In this document: positions 42,711-51,239 of the stretch, in pieces | Layout of the letters: every line of letters starts with the position of its first letter | Position numbering within the stretch: the stretch's first letter is position 1 | Origin: SHVO01 sp964576515 | Lineage (GTDB): Bacteria; Pseudomonadota; Alphaproteobacteria; Rhodospirillales; Rhodospirillaceae | Direction of reading: 5' to 3' | Assembly (NCBI GenBank): GCA_964576515.1 | Contig: CAZNUW010000007.1 | Span: 1-64,000, forward strand | Length of the DNA: 64,000 bases | Made by a program: the position numbers and the translations under genes | Notes under the pieces: generated by a model | What the model saw: only the letters and a program-made list of their open reading frames with translations | Told to the model about the DNA's origin: nothing | Database searches by the model: none

Positions 42711-43412
42711 ATGCGTCGGGCAAAAATATCCGAATACCAGCAACGGCCGAGCGGACCGCTTGGCAGGCCGCAGCGCTTGGCCGACGAGGTCTATGACGCC
42801 ATCCTCGGCCAACTGATGTCGTTGAAGATCCCGCCCGGCGGTCCCATCAACATCGACGATCTGGCGCGTGAATTCGGCGTCTCGCAGACGCCGATCCGCG
42901 AGGCGCTGGGTCATCTCGAGGCTTACGGCCTCGTGACCAAAATCCAGTTCATCGGATACACGGCGGCGCCGCAGCTCAACAAGAAGCAGTTCGACGAGTT
43001 GTGCGAACTGCGTTTGCAGTTGGAACCCTATCTTGCGGGGAAGGCGGCCGAGGTCATCGACGAAAAAGGTGTCGCGCAGATTCAAGCCTATGCGGACGCC
43101 ATGATCAGCCCATCCTTCGACGACGGCGGGGCGAGCTATGCGCAGTTCGTGCGCCAGGACGCCGATCTTCACGACCGCATCGCCGCCGCCGCGGGCAACG
43201 GCTTGATGCGCGAAACGCTTTCAAGGCTTCATGTGCATTTACACCTGTTCCGCCTGCCGCATCATCCGCGTGTGACTCGCGAAGCCCTGGACGAGCATAA
43301 CGAGATTATCCGTGGGCTCGCCACGCGGAACGCGCAATTGGCGTCGGACGCCATGCGCCGCCATATCGAGCAGGTCTGGGAGCGCTTCGGATCGCTGTTC
43401 GACAAAGGCTGA
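42711..43412 (+). CDS. GntR family regulator (FadR/FCD subfamily)
   Basis: A 233-residue transcription factor: N-terminal winged helix (RLADEVYDAILGQLMSLKIPPGGPINIDDLAREFGVSQTPIREALGHLEAYGLV) and an all-helical FCD ligand domain with conserved metal-binding residues (ELRLQLEPYLAG; RQDADLHDRIAAAAGN; EHNEIIRGLATRN). FCD members sense organic or sugar acids, in keeping with the catabolic genes downstream. AGGAAG precedes the ATG. Confidence 0.93.
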   Translation: MRRAKISEYQQRPSGPLGRPQRLADEVYDAILGQLMSLKIPPGGPINIDDLAREFGVSQTPIREALGHLEAYGLVTKIQFIGYTAAPQLNKKQFDELCELRLQLEPYLAGKAAEVIDEKGVAQIQAYADAMISPSFDDGGASYAQFVRQDADLHDRIAAAAGNGLMRETLSRLHVHLHLFRLPHHPRVTREALDEHNEIIRGLATRNAQLASDAMRRHIEQVWERFGSLFDKG

Positions 43413-43494
43413 CCGAGACGCGCTTGGACATTCCGTCCGGCCTCCGTTAAGCAGGCGCTGCCCCTCGCGCCTATAGTTCAAGGAACCGCATCTC

Positions 43495-44406
43495 ATGCCG
43501 ACATTGGCGGAAAGAAAAGCGAAGCTGTTTGGCAATCACGTCCTGCTTGTGACGCCTTTGACGCCGAGCGGGGTGATCGACATTGAATCGACGAAAAGCC
43601 TGGTCGACTACGTGATCGGGAAGGGCGTGCACGGCATTCTGGCGCTCGGCAGCACCGGCGAGGTGTTCTGCCTGCCCGACGACGAGCGCAAGCAGTTCGC
43701 CGAAATCGTGATCCGGCATACCAACGGACGTGTGCCGGTCGGGATCGGTGTGATCGATTCCGCCAGCGACACCAGCGTCGCGATGGCCAAACACGCCGCG
43801 ACCAACGGCGCGGACTACATCTTCACTACCGCGCCTTACTATCATCCCCACGCGGCCGAGGGGATTTACCGGCATGTGGTGGAGATCGGCAAGGCCACCG
43901 ATCTTCCGCTGATGGTGTACGACGGCGGTGCGGGCATCGAATTGTCGCTGCCGTTGCTGAAGCGCATGGCGGAGAACATCCCGACGCTTCACTGCTCGAA
44001 GCTGTTCCTGCCGTATCCAGGCAAAATCGCCCTCTATGCCGCGGCGACCGACGGCAAACTTCAGGCGTGGGCCGGGCACGATCAGATGAACTATCTCATG
44101 CTGCTTTACGGCGCGAAGGGCATGACGTCCGCGGCAAGCTGCATTCTGCCGCGCGAGCAAAGCGACATGTTCGAGACAATTCAGAAGGGCAATCTGGACG
44201 CGGCGCGGAAGATCTTCCACGACTTTGTCGGGCCCTTGAACTCCATCGCCTTCGCGAACGTATTGCAGTATCCGCAGTGCTATAAACGGGCGTTGAAGTG
44301 GATGGGCGTCATCGAACACGACGTATGCAAGCCGGTGATGGAGCCTATCGACGAAATCCGCAGCCGCGAATTGCGCGGCGTGCTTGAGCGGATCGGCAAG
44401 GTCTAA
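43495..44406 (+). CDS. DapA/KDG-aldolase family lyase or dehydratase
   Basis: A 303-residue TIM-barrel enzyme of the DHDPS superfamily. GSTGE (52-56) binds the substrate carboxylate, Y142 (MVYDGG) and Schiff-base K169 (LHCSKLFL) are in place, although the usual [GS]-[IV]-K-[DE] around the lysine is altered. Beside an IlvD/Edd dehydratase and an FAH hydrolase it is more likely a 2-keto-3-deoxy sugar acid aldolase or dehydratase than lysine-pathway DapA. It lies 82 bases after GntR and ends overlapping the convergent IclR gene. Confidence 0.88.
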   Translation: MPTLAERKAKLFGNHVLLVTPLTPSGVIDIESTKSLVDYVIGKGVHGILALGSTGEVFCLPDDERKQFAEIVIRHTNGRVPVGIGVIDSASDTSVAMAKHAATNGADYIFTTAPYYHPHAAEGIYRHVVEIGKATDLPLMVYDGGAGIELSLPLLKRMAENIPTLHCSKLFLPYPGKIALYAAATDGKLQAWAGHDQMNYLMLLYGAKGMTSAASCILPREQSDMFETIQKGNLDAARKIFHDFVGPLNSIAFANVLQYPQCYKRALKWMGVIEHDVCKPVMEPIDEIRSRELRGVLERIGKV

Positions 44407-45224
44407 GCTCGGACCTTCCATCCGCGGTCGGCGCTGATCGCGTTCGCGGCGTCTTTCACGTCCTTCGCAAGCGTCTTCATGTATTCGTCGTTCATATAGC
44501 GGGCGGCGCTGATGAGCCCGACCGCACCGATGACGGCGCCGCGCGCATCGCGAATGGGCGCCGCGATCCCGCGTAAAGCGTCGTCGTACTCGCCGAGATC
44601 GTAAGTAACGCCGCGCCGGACATAGTCCCGCATGTGCGCGGTCCACGCCTCGAGGTCGGGTGAGACCGAGGATGTGCCGCGGCCGGCGGTGTAGAGATCG
44701 CGCCAGCGGTTTTCCTCGCGATCGAGTATCAAGGCCTTTCCAAGGGCGCTGGCATGGAGAGGCAGCCGCTCGCCGATGAGGATTTGGGGCTCCAGCCGCC
44801 GCGATCCCGACGCCTTGTCGAGGATGGTCGCCTGCGTGCGGTCGAGCGTGCCGAGATAGGTGGCCTCGCCGGTGCGCTGGGCGAGCCTTTCCAAGTGAGG
44901 GCGGGCGATCCTGGTGAGATCGGTGAGGTGTTGGGCTTGGAAACCCAGTTCCAAAAGTTTGGGGCCCAATTGATACCCGTCGCCCGGCGCGAAAGTGAGG
45001 TACCGGCGGTCAACCAGCGCCGCGGCGAGCCTATGCGCGGTGCTGCGCGTGAGCCGGGTGCCCGCCGCGAGTTCGTTCAGCGTGACGGCGCCGGCGGCGA
45101 CTTCCTCCAGGACATTGAGTGCGCGCCACAGGGTTTGGCTGCCCGGCAAACTTTTTGACGCCGCCGCGCCGGCGCCTTTGCGGCGTGAGGATTTCGGGGA
45201 TGAGGCGCGCGTGGTGTGGGGCAT
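44403..45224 (-). CDS. IclR family transcriptional regulator
   Basis: A 273-residue regulator: Lys/Ser/Ala-rich N-terminal tail, winged helix (ALNVLEEVAAGAVTLNELAAGTRLTRSTAHRLAAALVDRRYL) and IclR effector domain (LLELGFQAQHLTDLTRIARPHLERLAQRTGEATYLGTLD ... LPLHASALGKALIL ... GVTYDLGEYDDALRGIAAPIRD). Divergent to the FAH-IlvD operon, which it probably controls through the 158-base shared region. IclR members in such places sense the sugar acid or its keto-derivative. Confidence 0.94.
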   Translation of the reverse strand: MPHTTRASSPKSSRRKGAGAAASKSLPGSQTLWRALNVLEEVAAGAVTLNELAAGTRLTRSTAHRLAAALVDRRYLTFAPGDGYQLGPKLLELGFQAQHLTDLTRIARPHLERLAQRTGEATYLGTLDRTQATILDKASGSRRLEPQILIGERLPLHASALGKALILDREENRWRDLYTAGRGTSSVSPDLEAWTAHMRDYVRRGVTYDLGEYDDALRGIAAPIRDARGAVIGAVGLISAARYMNDEYMKTLAKDVKDAANAISADRGWKVRA

Positions 45225-45277
45225 GTGGAACGAGGGGTGCGGGATTTGACCTTGGCGGCCGGATTTTTAGAAGTGTA

Positions 45278-45342
45278 TCCCAAATGGTGGGACCGTCCAG
45301 GCCGCGCGCCGGAAATCGTTTAGACAATCAAGACTTTATAAT
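45278..45342 (+). promoter_or_regulatory. Candidate IclR operator and -10 of the FAH-IlvD operon
   Basis: An interrupted palindrome TCCCA-AATGG-TGGGA (45278-45292) lies in the divergent region, and a perfect -10 TATAAT (45337-45342) precedes the FAH start by 40 bases. No good -35 is seen at the usual distance, in keeping with an activator-dependent promoter. Confidence 0.45.
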
Positions 45343-45382
45343 AGGGTAAGCGGCCCGCTTCACTGCCGCTCGGGGTCATTCG

Positions 45383-46240
45383 ATGAAACTGCTACGCCAT
45401 GGACATGCTGGTCGGGAAAAGCCCGGGTTGCTTGACGCGAACGGCATGGTGCGCGACCTCTCGCAGGTGATCGGCGATATCACGCCGGACGTCCTTCACC
45501 CCGAAGCGTTGAAAAAGCTTGCCGCCGTCGATCCGCAATCGCTTCCCGCGGTTCCGGCGTCGACGCGACTGGGCGTTCCCATCTCCGGGATTCGCAAATT
45601 CCTGGCTGTCGGTCTGAACTACGCCGACCACGCGGCGGAATCGAATCTGCCGATCCCGCACGAGCCGGTGATCTTCACCAAGGCCATCAGCTGTCTCAAC
45701 GGTCCCAATGACGACGTCATGCTTCCGCGCGACGCGCAGAAGGGCGACTGGGAGGTCGAACTCGGCATTGTGATCGGACGGACGGCGCAGAGTGTGGAGG
45801 AGCGCGAAGCGCTCGACTTCGTCGCGGGATATTGCCTTGTCAACGACGTCAGCGAGCGTGTGTATCAATTTGAGCGCGGACTGACATGGGACAAAGGGAA
45901 GGGTTTCGACACGTTCGGACCGGTCGGTCCGTGGTTCGTGACGGCGGATGAGGTGGGCGACCCGCACACGCTCGACATGTGGCTCGATCTCAACGGCAAG
46001 CGGATGCAGACCGGGAATACGCGCACGATGATTTTTAACGTCGCGCAGATCGTCAGTTATGTCAGCGCTCTGTTCACATTGTGGCCGGGCGACCTCATCA
46101 CCACCGGAACGCCGCCGGGCGTGGGGATGGGGCAAAAGCCGCCGATTTACCTCAAGCCGGGGGACGTGATGCGCCTCGGCATGTCGAAGCTCGGCGAACA
46201 GGAACAGCGCGTCGTCGCTTACACGCGCACGCGGTCTTAG
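45383..46240 (+). CDS. Fumarylacetoacetate hydrolase (FAH) family, probable 2,4-diketo-3-deoxy sugar acid hydrolase
   Basis: A 285-residue member of the FAH superfamily, with VGLNYADHAAESNLPIPHEPVIFTK, DWEVELGIVIG (metal ligands E124, E126) and VNDVSERVYQ (Asp ligand). The ending GDLITTGTPPGVGMGQKPPIYLKPGD is standard. Close kin hydrolyse 2,4-diketo-3-deoxy-fuconate or -rhamnonate in non-phosphorylative deoxysugar pathways, and its IlvD partner supports that. A dehydrogenase for the preceding step is not in the window. First gene of the operon; IlvD follows 10 bases on. Confidence 0.88.
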   Translation: MKLLRHGHAGREKPGLLDANGMVRDLSQVIGDITPDVLHPEALKKLAAVDPQSLPAVPASTRLGVPISGIRKFLAVGLNYADHAAESNLPIPHEPVIFTKAISCLNGPNDDVMLPRDAQKGDWEVELGIVIGRTAQSVEEREALDFVAGYCLVNDVSERVYQFERGLTWDKGKGFDTFGPVGPWFVTADEVGDPHTLDMWLDLNGKRMQTGNTRTMIFNVAQIVSYVSALFTLWPGDLITTGTPPGVGMGQKPPIYLKPGDVMRLGMSKLGEQEQRVVAYTRTRS

Positions 46241-46250
46241 GCGAAGACTC

Positions 46251-47975
46251 ATGAGCGAAAAGAAGAAGCTGAGAAGCCAAGCCTGGTTCGGACCCGACGA
46301 CGTTCACGGGTTCATGCATCGGAGCTGGATGAAAAATCAGGGCTGGCCGCACGACGTTTTCGACGGCCGCCCGGTCATCGGCATCTGCAACACCTGGTCG
46401 GAACTGACGCCCTGCAACGGACACTTTCGCGAACTCGCCGAGGCGGTGAAACGCGGCGTGTGGGAGGCCGGCGGCTTTCCGCTCGAGTTCCCGGTCATGT
46501 CCTTGGGGGAAACCAACCTCCGCCCGACATCGATGCTCTTCCGCAATCTCGCGAGCATGGATGTGGAAGAGTCCATCCGCGCCAATCCTATGGACGGCGT
46601 CGTGCTCCTGATGGGATGCGACAAGACGACGCCATCGCTTCTGATGGGTGCGGCGTCCTGCGATTTGCCGACCATTGGATTGTCCGGCGGCCCCATGTTG
46701 ACCGGGCGCTTCCGCGACCAGACGCTGGGGTCCGGCACGGGCCTCTGGCGCATGTCGGAGGAAACGCGCGCCGGGAAAATGAGCCGTGAGGATTTCCTGG
46801 CCGCGGAAAGTTGCATGAGCCGTTCCAAGGGGCATTGCATGACCATGGGCACGGCCTCGACGATGGCGTGCATGGTCGAGGCGCTGGGCATCGGGCTTCC
46901 CGGCAACGCGGCGATCCCCGCGGTCGATGCGCGGCGCACGACCCAGGCGCACCTGACGGGCCGCAGGATCGTGGACATGGTGCGTGAAGACCTCACGATG
47001 TCGAAAATCCTGACGCGCCGGGCGTTCGAGAACGCGATCCGCGCGAACGCCGCCATCGGCGGGTCGACCAATGCGGTGGTGCACCTTCTGGCGCTGGCGG
47101 CGCGGATCGGCGTGCCGTTTGCGTTGAAAGACTGGGATGATCTGGGATCCCAGGTGTCTTGTCTTGTGAACCTACAGCCGTCCGGTCAGCACCTGATGGA
47201 GGACTTCTATTACGCGGGCGGTCTTCCCGCCGTGCTGAAGGAACTCGCCGAAAACAATCTGCTGCACGCGGACGCCTTGACGGTGAACGGCCGGACCATC
47301 GGCGCGAATATCGCCGATGCGCCGTGCTGGAACCGGGACGTCATCCATGCGTATGGCGCGCCTTTCAAGGCCGAGGCCGGCATTGCGGTGCTCACCGGCA
47401 ACCTCGCGCCCAACGGCGCGGTCATCAAGCCGTCGGCGGGAAGTCCGCACTTGTTCAAGCATCGCGGGCGCGCGGTCGTTTTCGAGAACATCGAGGACTT
47501 CCACAGTCGCATCAATGACGAGACGCTCGATATCGACGAGACCTGCGTCATGGTGCTCAAGAACTGCGGCCCCAAAGGCTATCCGGGCATGGCGGAAGTG
47601 GGGAATATGCCGCTGCCGCCCAAAGTCCTGCGCAAAGGGATCACCGATATGGTGCGGGTCTCGGATGCCCGCATGAGCGGCACGGCTTACGGCACCGTGG
47701 TCCTGCATGTCTCGCCCGAGGCCGCCGCCGGAGGCGTGCTGGCCTTGGTCGAGAACGGCGACACGATCAGCCTGGATGTGGCGGGCCGTTCGCTGATGCT
47801 GGAGGTTGATGACGCCACGCTCGCGCAGCGGTGGGCCGCGTGGAAACCGTTACCGACGCCTGCGCGCGGCTACGTGAAGCTCTACGTCGACCATGTCCTG
47901 CAAGCCGACAAGGGCGCCGATTTCGATTTCCTGGTCGGCGGCAGCGGGGCGGCGGTACCGCGCGAATCCCACTGA
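46251..47975 (+). CDS. IlvD/Edd family sugar acid dehydratase (L-arabonate dehydratase-like)
   Basis: A 574-residue Fe-S dehydratase. The cluster ligands C55 (SELTPCNGHF), C123 (MGCDKTTPS) and C196 (KGHCMTMGTASTM) match the [2Fe-2S] sugar acid dehydratases such as Rhizobium L-arabonate dehydratase, and the length fits them better than IlvD of ~560-615. GGSTNAVVHLLALA and SDARMSGTAYGTVVLHVSPEAA are further family blocks. It would turn an aldonate into a 2-keto-3-deoxy acid for the DapA-like or FAH enzyme next door. The exact sugar is not readable from the sequence. Confidence 0.92.
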   Translation: MSEKKKLRSQAWFGPDDVHGFMHRSWMKNQGWPHDVFDGRPVIGICNTWSELTPCNGHFRELAEAVKRGVWEAGGFPLEFPVMSLGETNLRPTSMLFRNLASMDVEESIRANPMDGVVLLMGCDKTTPSLLMGAASCDLPTIGLSGGPMLTGRFRDQTLGSGTGLWRMSEETRAGKMSREDFLAAESCMSRSKGHCMTMGTASTMACMVEALGIGLPGNAAIPAVDARRTTQAHLTGRRIVDMVREDLTMSKILTRRAFENAIRANAAIGGSTNAVVHLLALAARIGVPFALKDWDDLGSQVSCLVNLQPSGQHLMEDFYYAGGLPAVLKELAENNLLHADALTVNGRTIGANIADAPCWNRDVIHAYGAPFKAEAGIAVLTGNLAPNGAVIKPSAGSPHLFKHRGRAVVFENIEDFHSRINDETLDIDETCVMVLKNCGPKGYPGMAEVGNMPLPPKVLRKGITDMVRVSDARMSGTAYGTVVLHVSPEAAAGGVLALVENGDTISLDVAGRSLMLEVDDATLAQRWAAWKPLPTPARGYVKLYVDHVLQADKGADFDFLVGGSGAAVPRESH

Positions 47976-48158
47976 AGCGGTCTGGCTAGTTTATAACGCT
48001 CGTAAAGTAAGCCACGGCAGCGCTTTCGGGCGCGGTGTGATAGAATTTCTAAAGTAAAACGTAACGCGCCTGCCTTGCATGAGGCGGCGCGACGGGATTT
48101 CCTTCGAGGTCCAGGACGCCGTTGCGTTCCGGCTGTAGCGTAGTGGAATCAGTATCTT

Positions 48159-49880
48159 ATGAAATCAAACGCCGCCCGCGCGCCGTCGTTCAAAATCGCC
48201 ATTGCCGCCGTGTGTATGACCGCGGGAGTCGGCCTTGCGGGATGCGGTGCCACGGAAGGCGAGACCGCCGCGCCGCCCGCGCCGGTGTTCATGGCGGGTG
48301 AGAACATCAGCTTTCCGGCGCAGCGCCGACTGATCTCCGAACAGCAGTACCTCAACACGATCGCCAATATCTTCGGGAAGGACATCGAGGTCATCGCGCA
48401 GTTCGCGCCGATGCAAAGGACCGAGGGGTTGCTGGCCCTGGGCGCGCCGAACGCGGGCGTTCCTTCGGGCGAGCTGCAAAAGTTCCAGCGCGCCGCCAGA
48501 CAGGTGGCCGCGCAAGTGGTCGACAACGGGAATCTGGAACTGCGCCTTGCCTCTCACCGCGACGCCCTGATTCCCTGCAAACCGGCTGCGATCACGAAAC
48601 CCGATCCGGCCTGCGCCCAAATGTTCCTCAAGGCGACGGGACGTTTGTTGTACCGGCGGCCTCTCAGCGACGCGCGCCTTGCGGCAATGGTGGACGAGGC
48701 GGGTAAGGCGGCGGTGGAACTTGGCGACTTTTATGCGGGACTGGCGACCGTCATTGAAGGGATCCTCATCAGCCCCGAGGTGCTTTTCATCCAGGATCGA
48801 AGCGAGCCGGACCCCGAGCGGCCCGGCCGCATGCGTCTCGACGCCTATTCATATGCCTCGCGTCTCAGCTTCTTCCTCTGGAACGCCGCGCCCGACGATG
48901 CGCTCCTGACGGCGGCCGAGAACGGTGAACTCGCGACCGCGAAGGGCCGTGCGCGTGTTGTCGACATGATGTTGGCCAGTCCGCGGCTGGAAGGCGGCGT
49001 GCGCGGGTTCTTCGACGACATGCTGGGGTTCGACGCCTTCGCGAACCTCGCCAAGGATCCGACGGCGTACCCGGCGGAAACCGGCGTGACGCTGGCGGAC
49101 GCGCGCGAACAGACCTTGCGCACCATCTACGATCACCTTGTGACGCGGAATCTCGACTACCGCGACCTGTTCACGACGCGCGCGACCTTCATGTCGCCGA
49201 GTTTGGGCGCGATCTACCGCGTGCCCACGACGCCCGGCTGGACGCCGTACGAATTTCCGGAGAACGGGCCACGCATGGGGCTTCTGACGCATGTGAGTTT
49301 CCTCGCCCAGCATGCTCATCCGGCGCGCAGTTCAGCGACCCGCCGGGGCAAGGCATTGCGCGAGCTGCTTCTGTGCCAGCCGGTTCCGCTGCCGCCGCCG
49401 AACGTGGATTTTTCGGCTGTGGAAGACCCCCGGGCGACGTTCCGCACGGCGCGCGACCGGGTCAACGTTCATCTTGAGAACCCGGTGTGCGCGGGATGTC
49501 ATCGCATCACCGACCCGATCGGCCTCGCGCTCGAGAATTTCGACGGCGCGGGCGTCTATCGCCGCACGGAACGCGGCGCCGACATCGACGCGAGCGGGGC
49601 GTTGGACGGAAAGACGTTCACCGAGATCGCCGGACTCACCCAAGCCGTTCGCGATCACCCGGCGTTGCCGGCCTGCCTTGCGCGCCGCGTGTACAGCTAC
49701 AGCGTGGGAAGCCCGCTCGGGAACCGCGACAAACCTTTTGTCGACGCACTCACCGCGGAATTCGCCAAGGCCGGATATCGTTTACCGAACCTGTTGCGCA
49801 TGATCGTGCTCAGCCCGTCTTTCTATGACGTCACGGAACCCGCGCCGGCGGAACAGAAGTCGGCCGCGGTCGCAAATTAA
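48159..49880 (+). CDS. Cassette II gene 1: DUF1592-type lipoprotein with c-haem motif
   Basis: A 573-residue lipoprotein (lipobox GLAG-C29). Domain order as in planctomycete-type proteins: DUF1587 (RRLISEQQYLNTIANIFG, ~57-75), DUF1595 (TGRLLYRRPLSDARLAAMVDEA, ~160-181), DUF1592 (~225-350; RLDAYSYASRLSFFLWNAAPDD), DUF1588 (~383-460) and DUF1585 (~490-560). The DUF1588 region holds a single C444-x2-C447-H448 (NPVCAGCHRITDPIGL), so one c-type haem may be attached. It opens a four-gene unit; DUF1552 follows 14 bases on. These domains are abundant in Planctomycetes and myxobacteria and of unproven function; presence in a proteobacterium of this kind is less usual. Confidence 0.92.
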   Translation: MKSNAARAPSFKIAIAAVCMTAGVGLAGCGATEGETAAPPAPVFMAGENISFPAQRRLISEQQYLNTIANIFGKDIEVIAQFAPMQRTEGLLALGAPNAGVPSGELQKFQRAARQVAAQVVDNGNLELRLASHRDALIPCKPAAITKPDPACAQMFLKATGRLLYRRPLSDARLAAMVDEAGKAAVELGDFYAGLATVIEGILISPEVLFIQDRSEPDPERPGRMRLDAYSYASRLSFFLWNAAPDDALLTAAENGELATAKGRARVVDMMLASPRLEGGVRGFFDDMLGFDAFANLAKDPTAYPAETGVTLADAREQTLRTIYDHLVTRNLDYRDLFTTRATFMSPSLGAIYRVPTTPGWTPYEFPENGPRMGLLTHVSFLAQHAHPARSSATRRGKALRELLLCQPVPLPPPNVDFSAVEDPRATFRTARDRVNVHLENPVCAGCHRITDPIGLALENFDGAGVYRRTERGADIDASGALDGKTFTEIAGLTQAVRDHPALPACLARRVYSYSVGSPLGNRDKPFVDALTAEFAKAGYRLPNLLRMIVLSPSFYDVTEPAPAEQKSAAVAN

Positions 49881-49894
49881 GGATGGTGGAACCC

Positions 49895-51232
49895 ATGACC
49901 GGTCTCAATCGTCGTCGCGTCCTGCGCGGTCTCTTAGGGGGAGGCGCCGTCAGCGTTTCGCTGCCGCTTCTCAATCTCTACTTGAACGGAAACGGGAACG
50001 CGCTGGCCAACGGCGACCCGATGCCCGTGCGCTTTGGAACCTGGGTGTGGGGACTTGGCATGAACGACGCCATCTTCACGCCGAAGAAGACGGGCGCGAA
50101 CTTCGACCTGCCGGAGGAGATTCAGTCCCTCGCGCCGGTGCAAAAACACATCAATCTCTTCACGCGCTTCAACACCTTCAAGGACGCCGCGCCGCTGATG
50201 TGCCACCACACCGGATGGGTGATCCTGCGCACCGGCATGGCGCCGACGCTGACGCAGGTGCGGCCGGGTGAGACCATCGACGTCACGGTCGCGAAGAAGA
50301 TCGGCAACACCACACGCTTCCAGACTCTGAGCGCAACATCGACGGGCGACGTGCGGGACTCCTACAGTTATGAAAGCGCGAACTCGGTGAATGCGCCGGA
50401 GTTCTCGCCGATCCGTTTCTATCAAAACCTGTTCGGGGCCGATTACCAGGATCCGAACGCGGCGGAGTTCCGTCCCAACCCGCGCGCGATGGTGCGCAAG
50501 AGCGTTCTGACCGGCGTGCTGGACGAAACCAAGAGCCTGATGCGCGAGGCGGGCGCCGAAGACCGCGAGCGGCTTGACCAGTACTTCACCAGCTTGCGCG
50601 ATCTCGAAAAGCAGTTCGATCTGCAATTGACACGCCCGAAGCCTCTGGCGGCATGTACGCGCGTCGACGAAGTGAAGGCTGAAGCCAGCGCCGGTCTGGA
50701 CACCGTCAAGGTCGGTCAACGCCACACCATCATGACCAAGCTCATGACCATGGCGGTCGCGTGCGATCAGACGCGCGTGTTCAACATGGCCTATGCCGGC
50801 GAGACCGCGGCGACCACCAAGGCGGGATATGAAAAGCCGCACCATACGGCGACGCACGAGGAGCCGACCGATCCTAAGCTCGGCTACCAGATCGAAGTGT
50901 CGTGGTTTACCCGCCGCGCGATGGAATCCTGGGCGGAGTACGTCGCGGCCTTCGCGAACGTGAAAGAAGGCGACGGCACCCTCCTGGACAACTGCCTTGT
51001 GTACGCGATGTCCGACATTTCCTACGCCAAGATCCACTCGCTCGATAACATCCCGATGTTCACGGCGGGCGCGGCGGGCGGGCGTTTGAAAACGGGGCTT
51101 CATATCCAGGGGAACGGAGATCCCGGCACGCGCCTGGGTTACACGATGATGAAGGTGCTGGGCCTTGAAATCCCCTCGTGGGGCACGTTGAGCAATACGA
51201 CCTCCAAGGAAATCGGCGAGATCCTCGTCTAA
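49895..51232 (+). CDS. Cassette II gene 2: Tat-exported DUF1552 (HXXSHH-type) protein
   Basis: A 445-residue protein with a twin-arginine signal (NRRRVLRGLLGGGAVSVSLPLL). Family blocks: PVRFGTWVWGLGMND, HINLFTRFNTFKDA, HHTGWV, NPRAMVRKSVLTGVLDE, DQYFTSLRDLEKQFD, VACDQTRVFNMAY. The motif that names the family, HxxSHH, appears here as H317-TAT-H321-E. GGTGGA five bases upstream favours the second ATG. Tat export suggests a cofactor inserted before export. Invariably paired with the DUF1592 gene here. Enzymatic role unknown. Confidence 0.92.
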   Translation: MTGLNRRRVLRGLLGGGAVSVSLPLLNLYLNGNGNALANGDPMPVRFGTWVWGLGMNDAIFTPKKTGANFDLPEEIQSLAPVQKHINLFTRFNTFKDAAPLMCHHTGWVILRTGMAPTLTQVRPGETIDVTVAKKIGNTTRFQTLSATSTGDVRDSYSYESANSVNAPEFSPIRFYQNLFGADYQDPNAAEFRPNPRAMVRKSVLTGVLDETKSLMREAGAEDRERLDQYFTSLRDLEKQFDLQLTRPKPLAACTRVDEVKAEASAGLDTVKVGQRHTIMTKLMTMAVACDQTRVFNMAYAGETAATTKAGYEKPHHTATHEEPTDPKLGYQIEVSWFTRRAMESWAEYVAAFANVKEGDGTLLDNCLVYAMSDISYAKIHSLDNIPMFTAGAAGGRLKTGLHIQGNGDPGTRLGYTMMKVLGLEIPSWGTLSNTTSKEIGEILV

Positions 51233-51239
51233 GGAGAGC

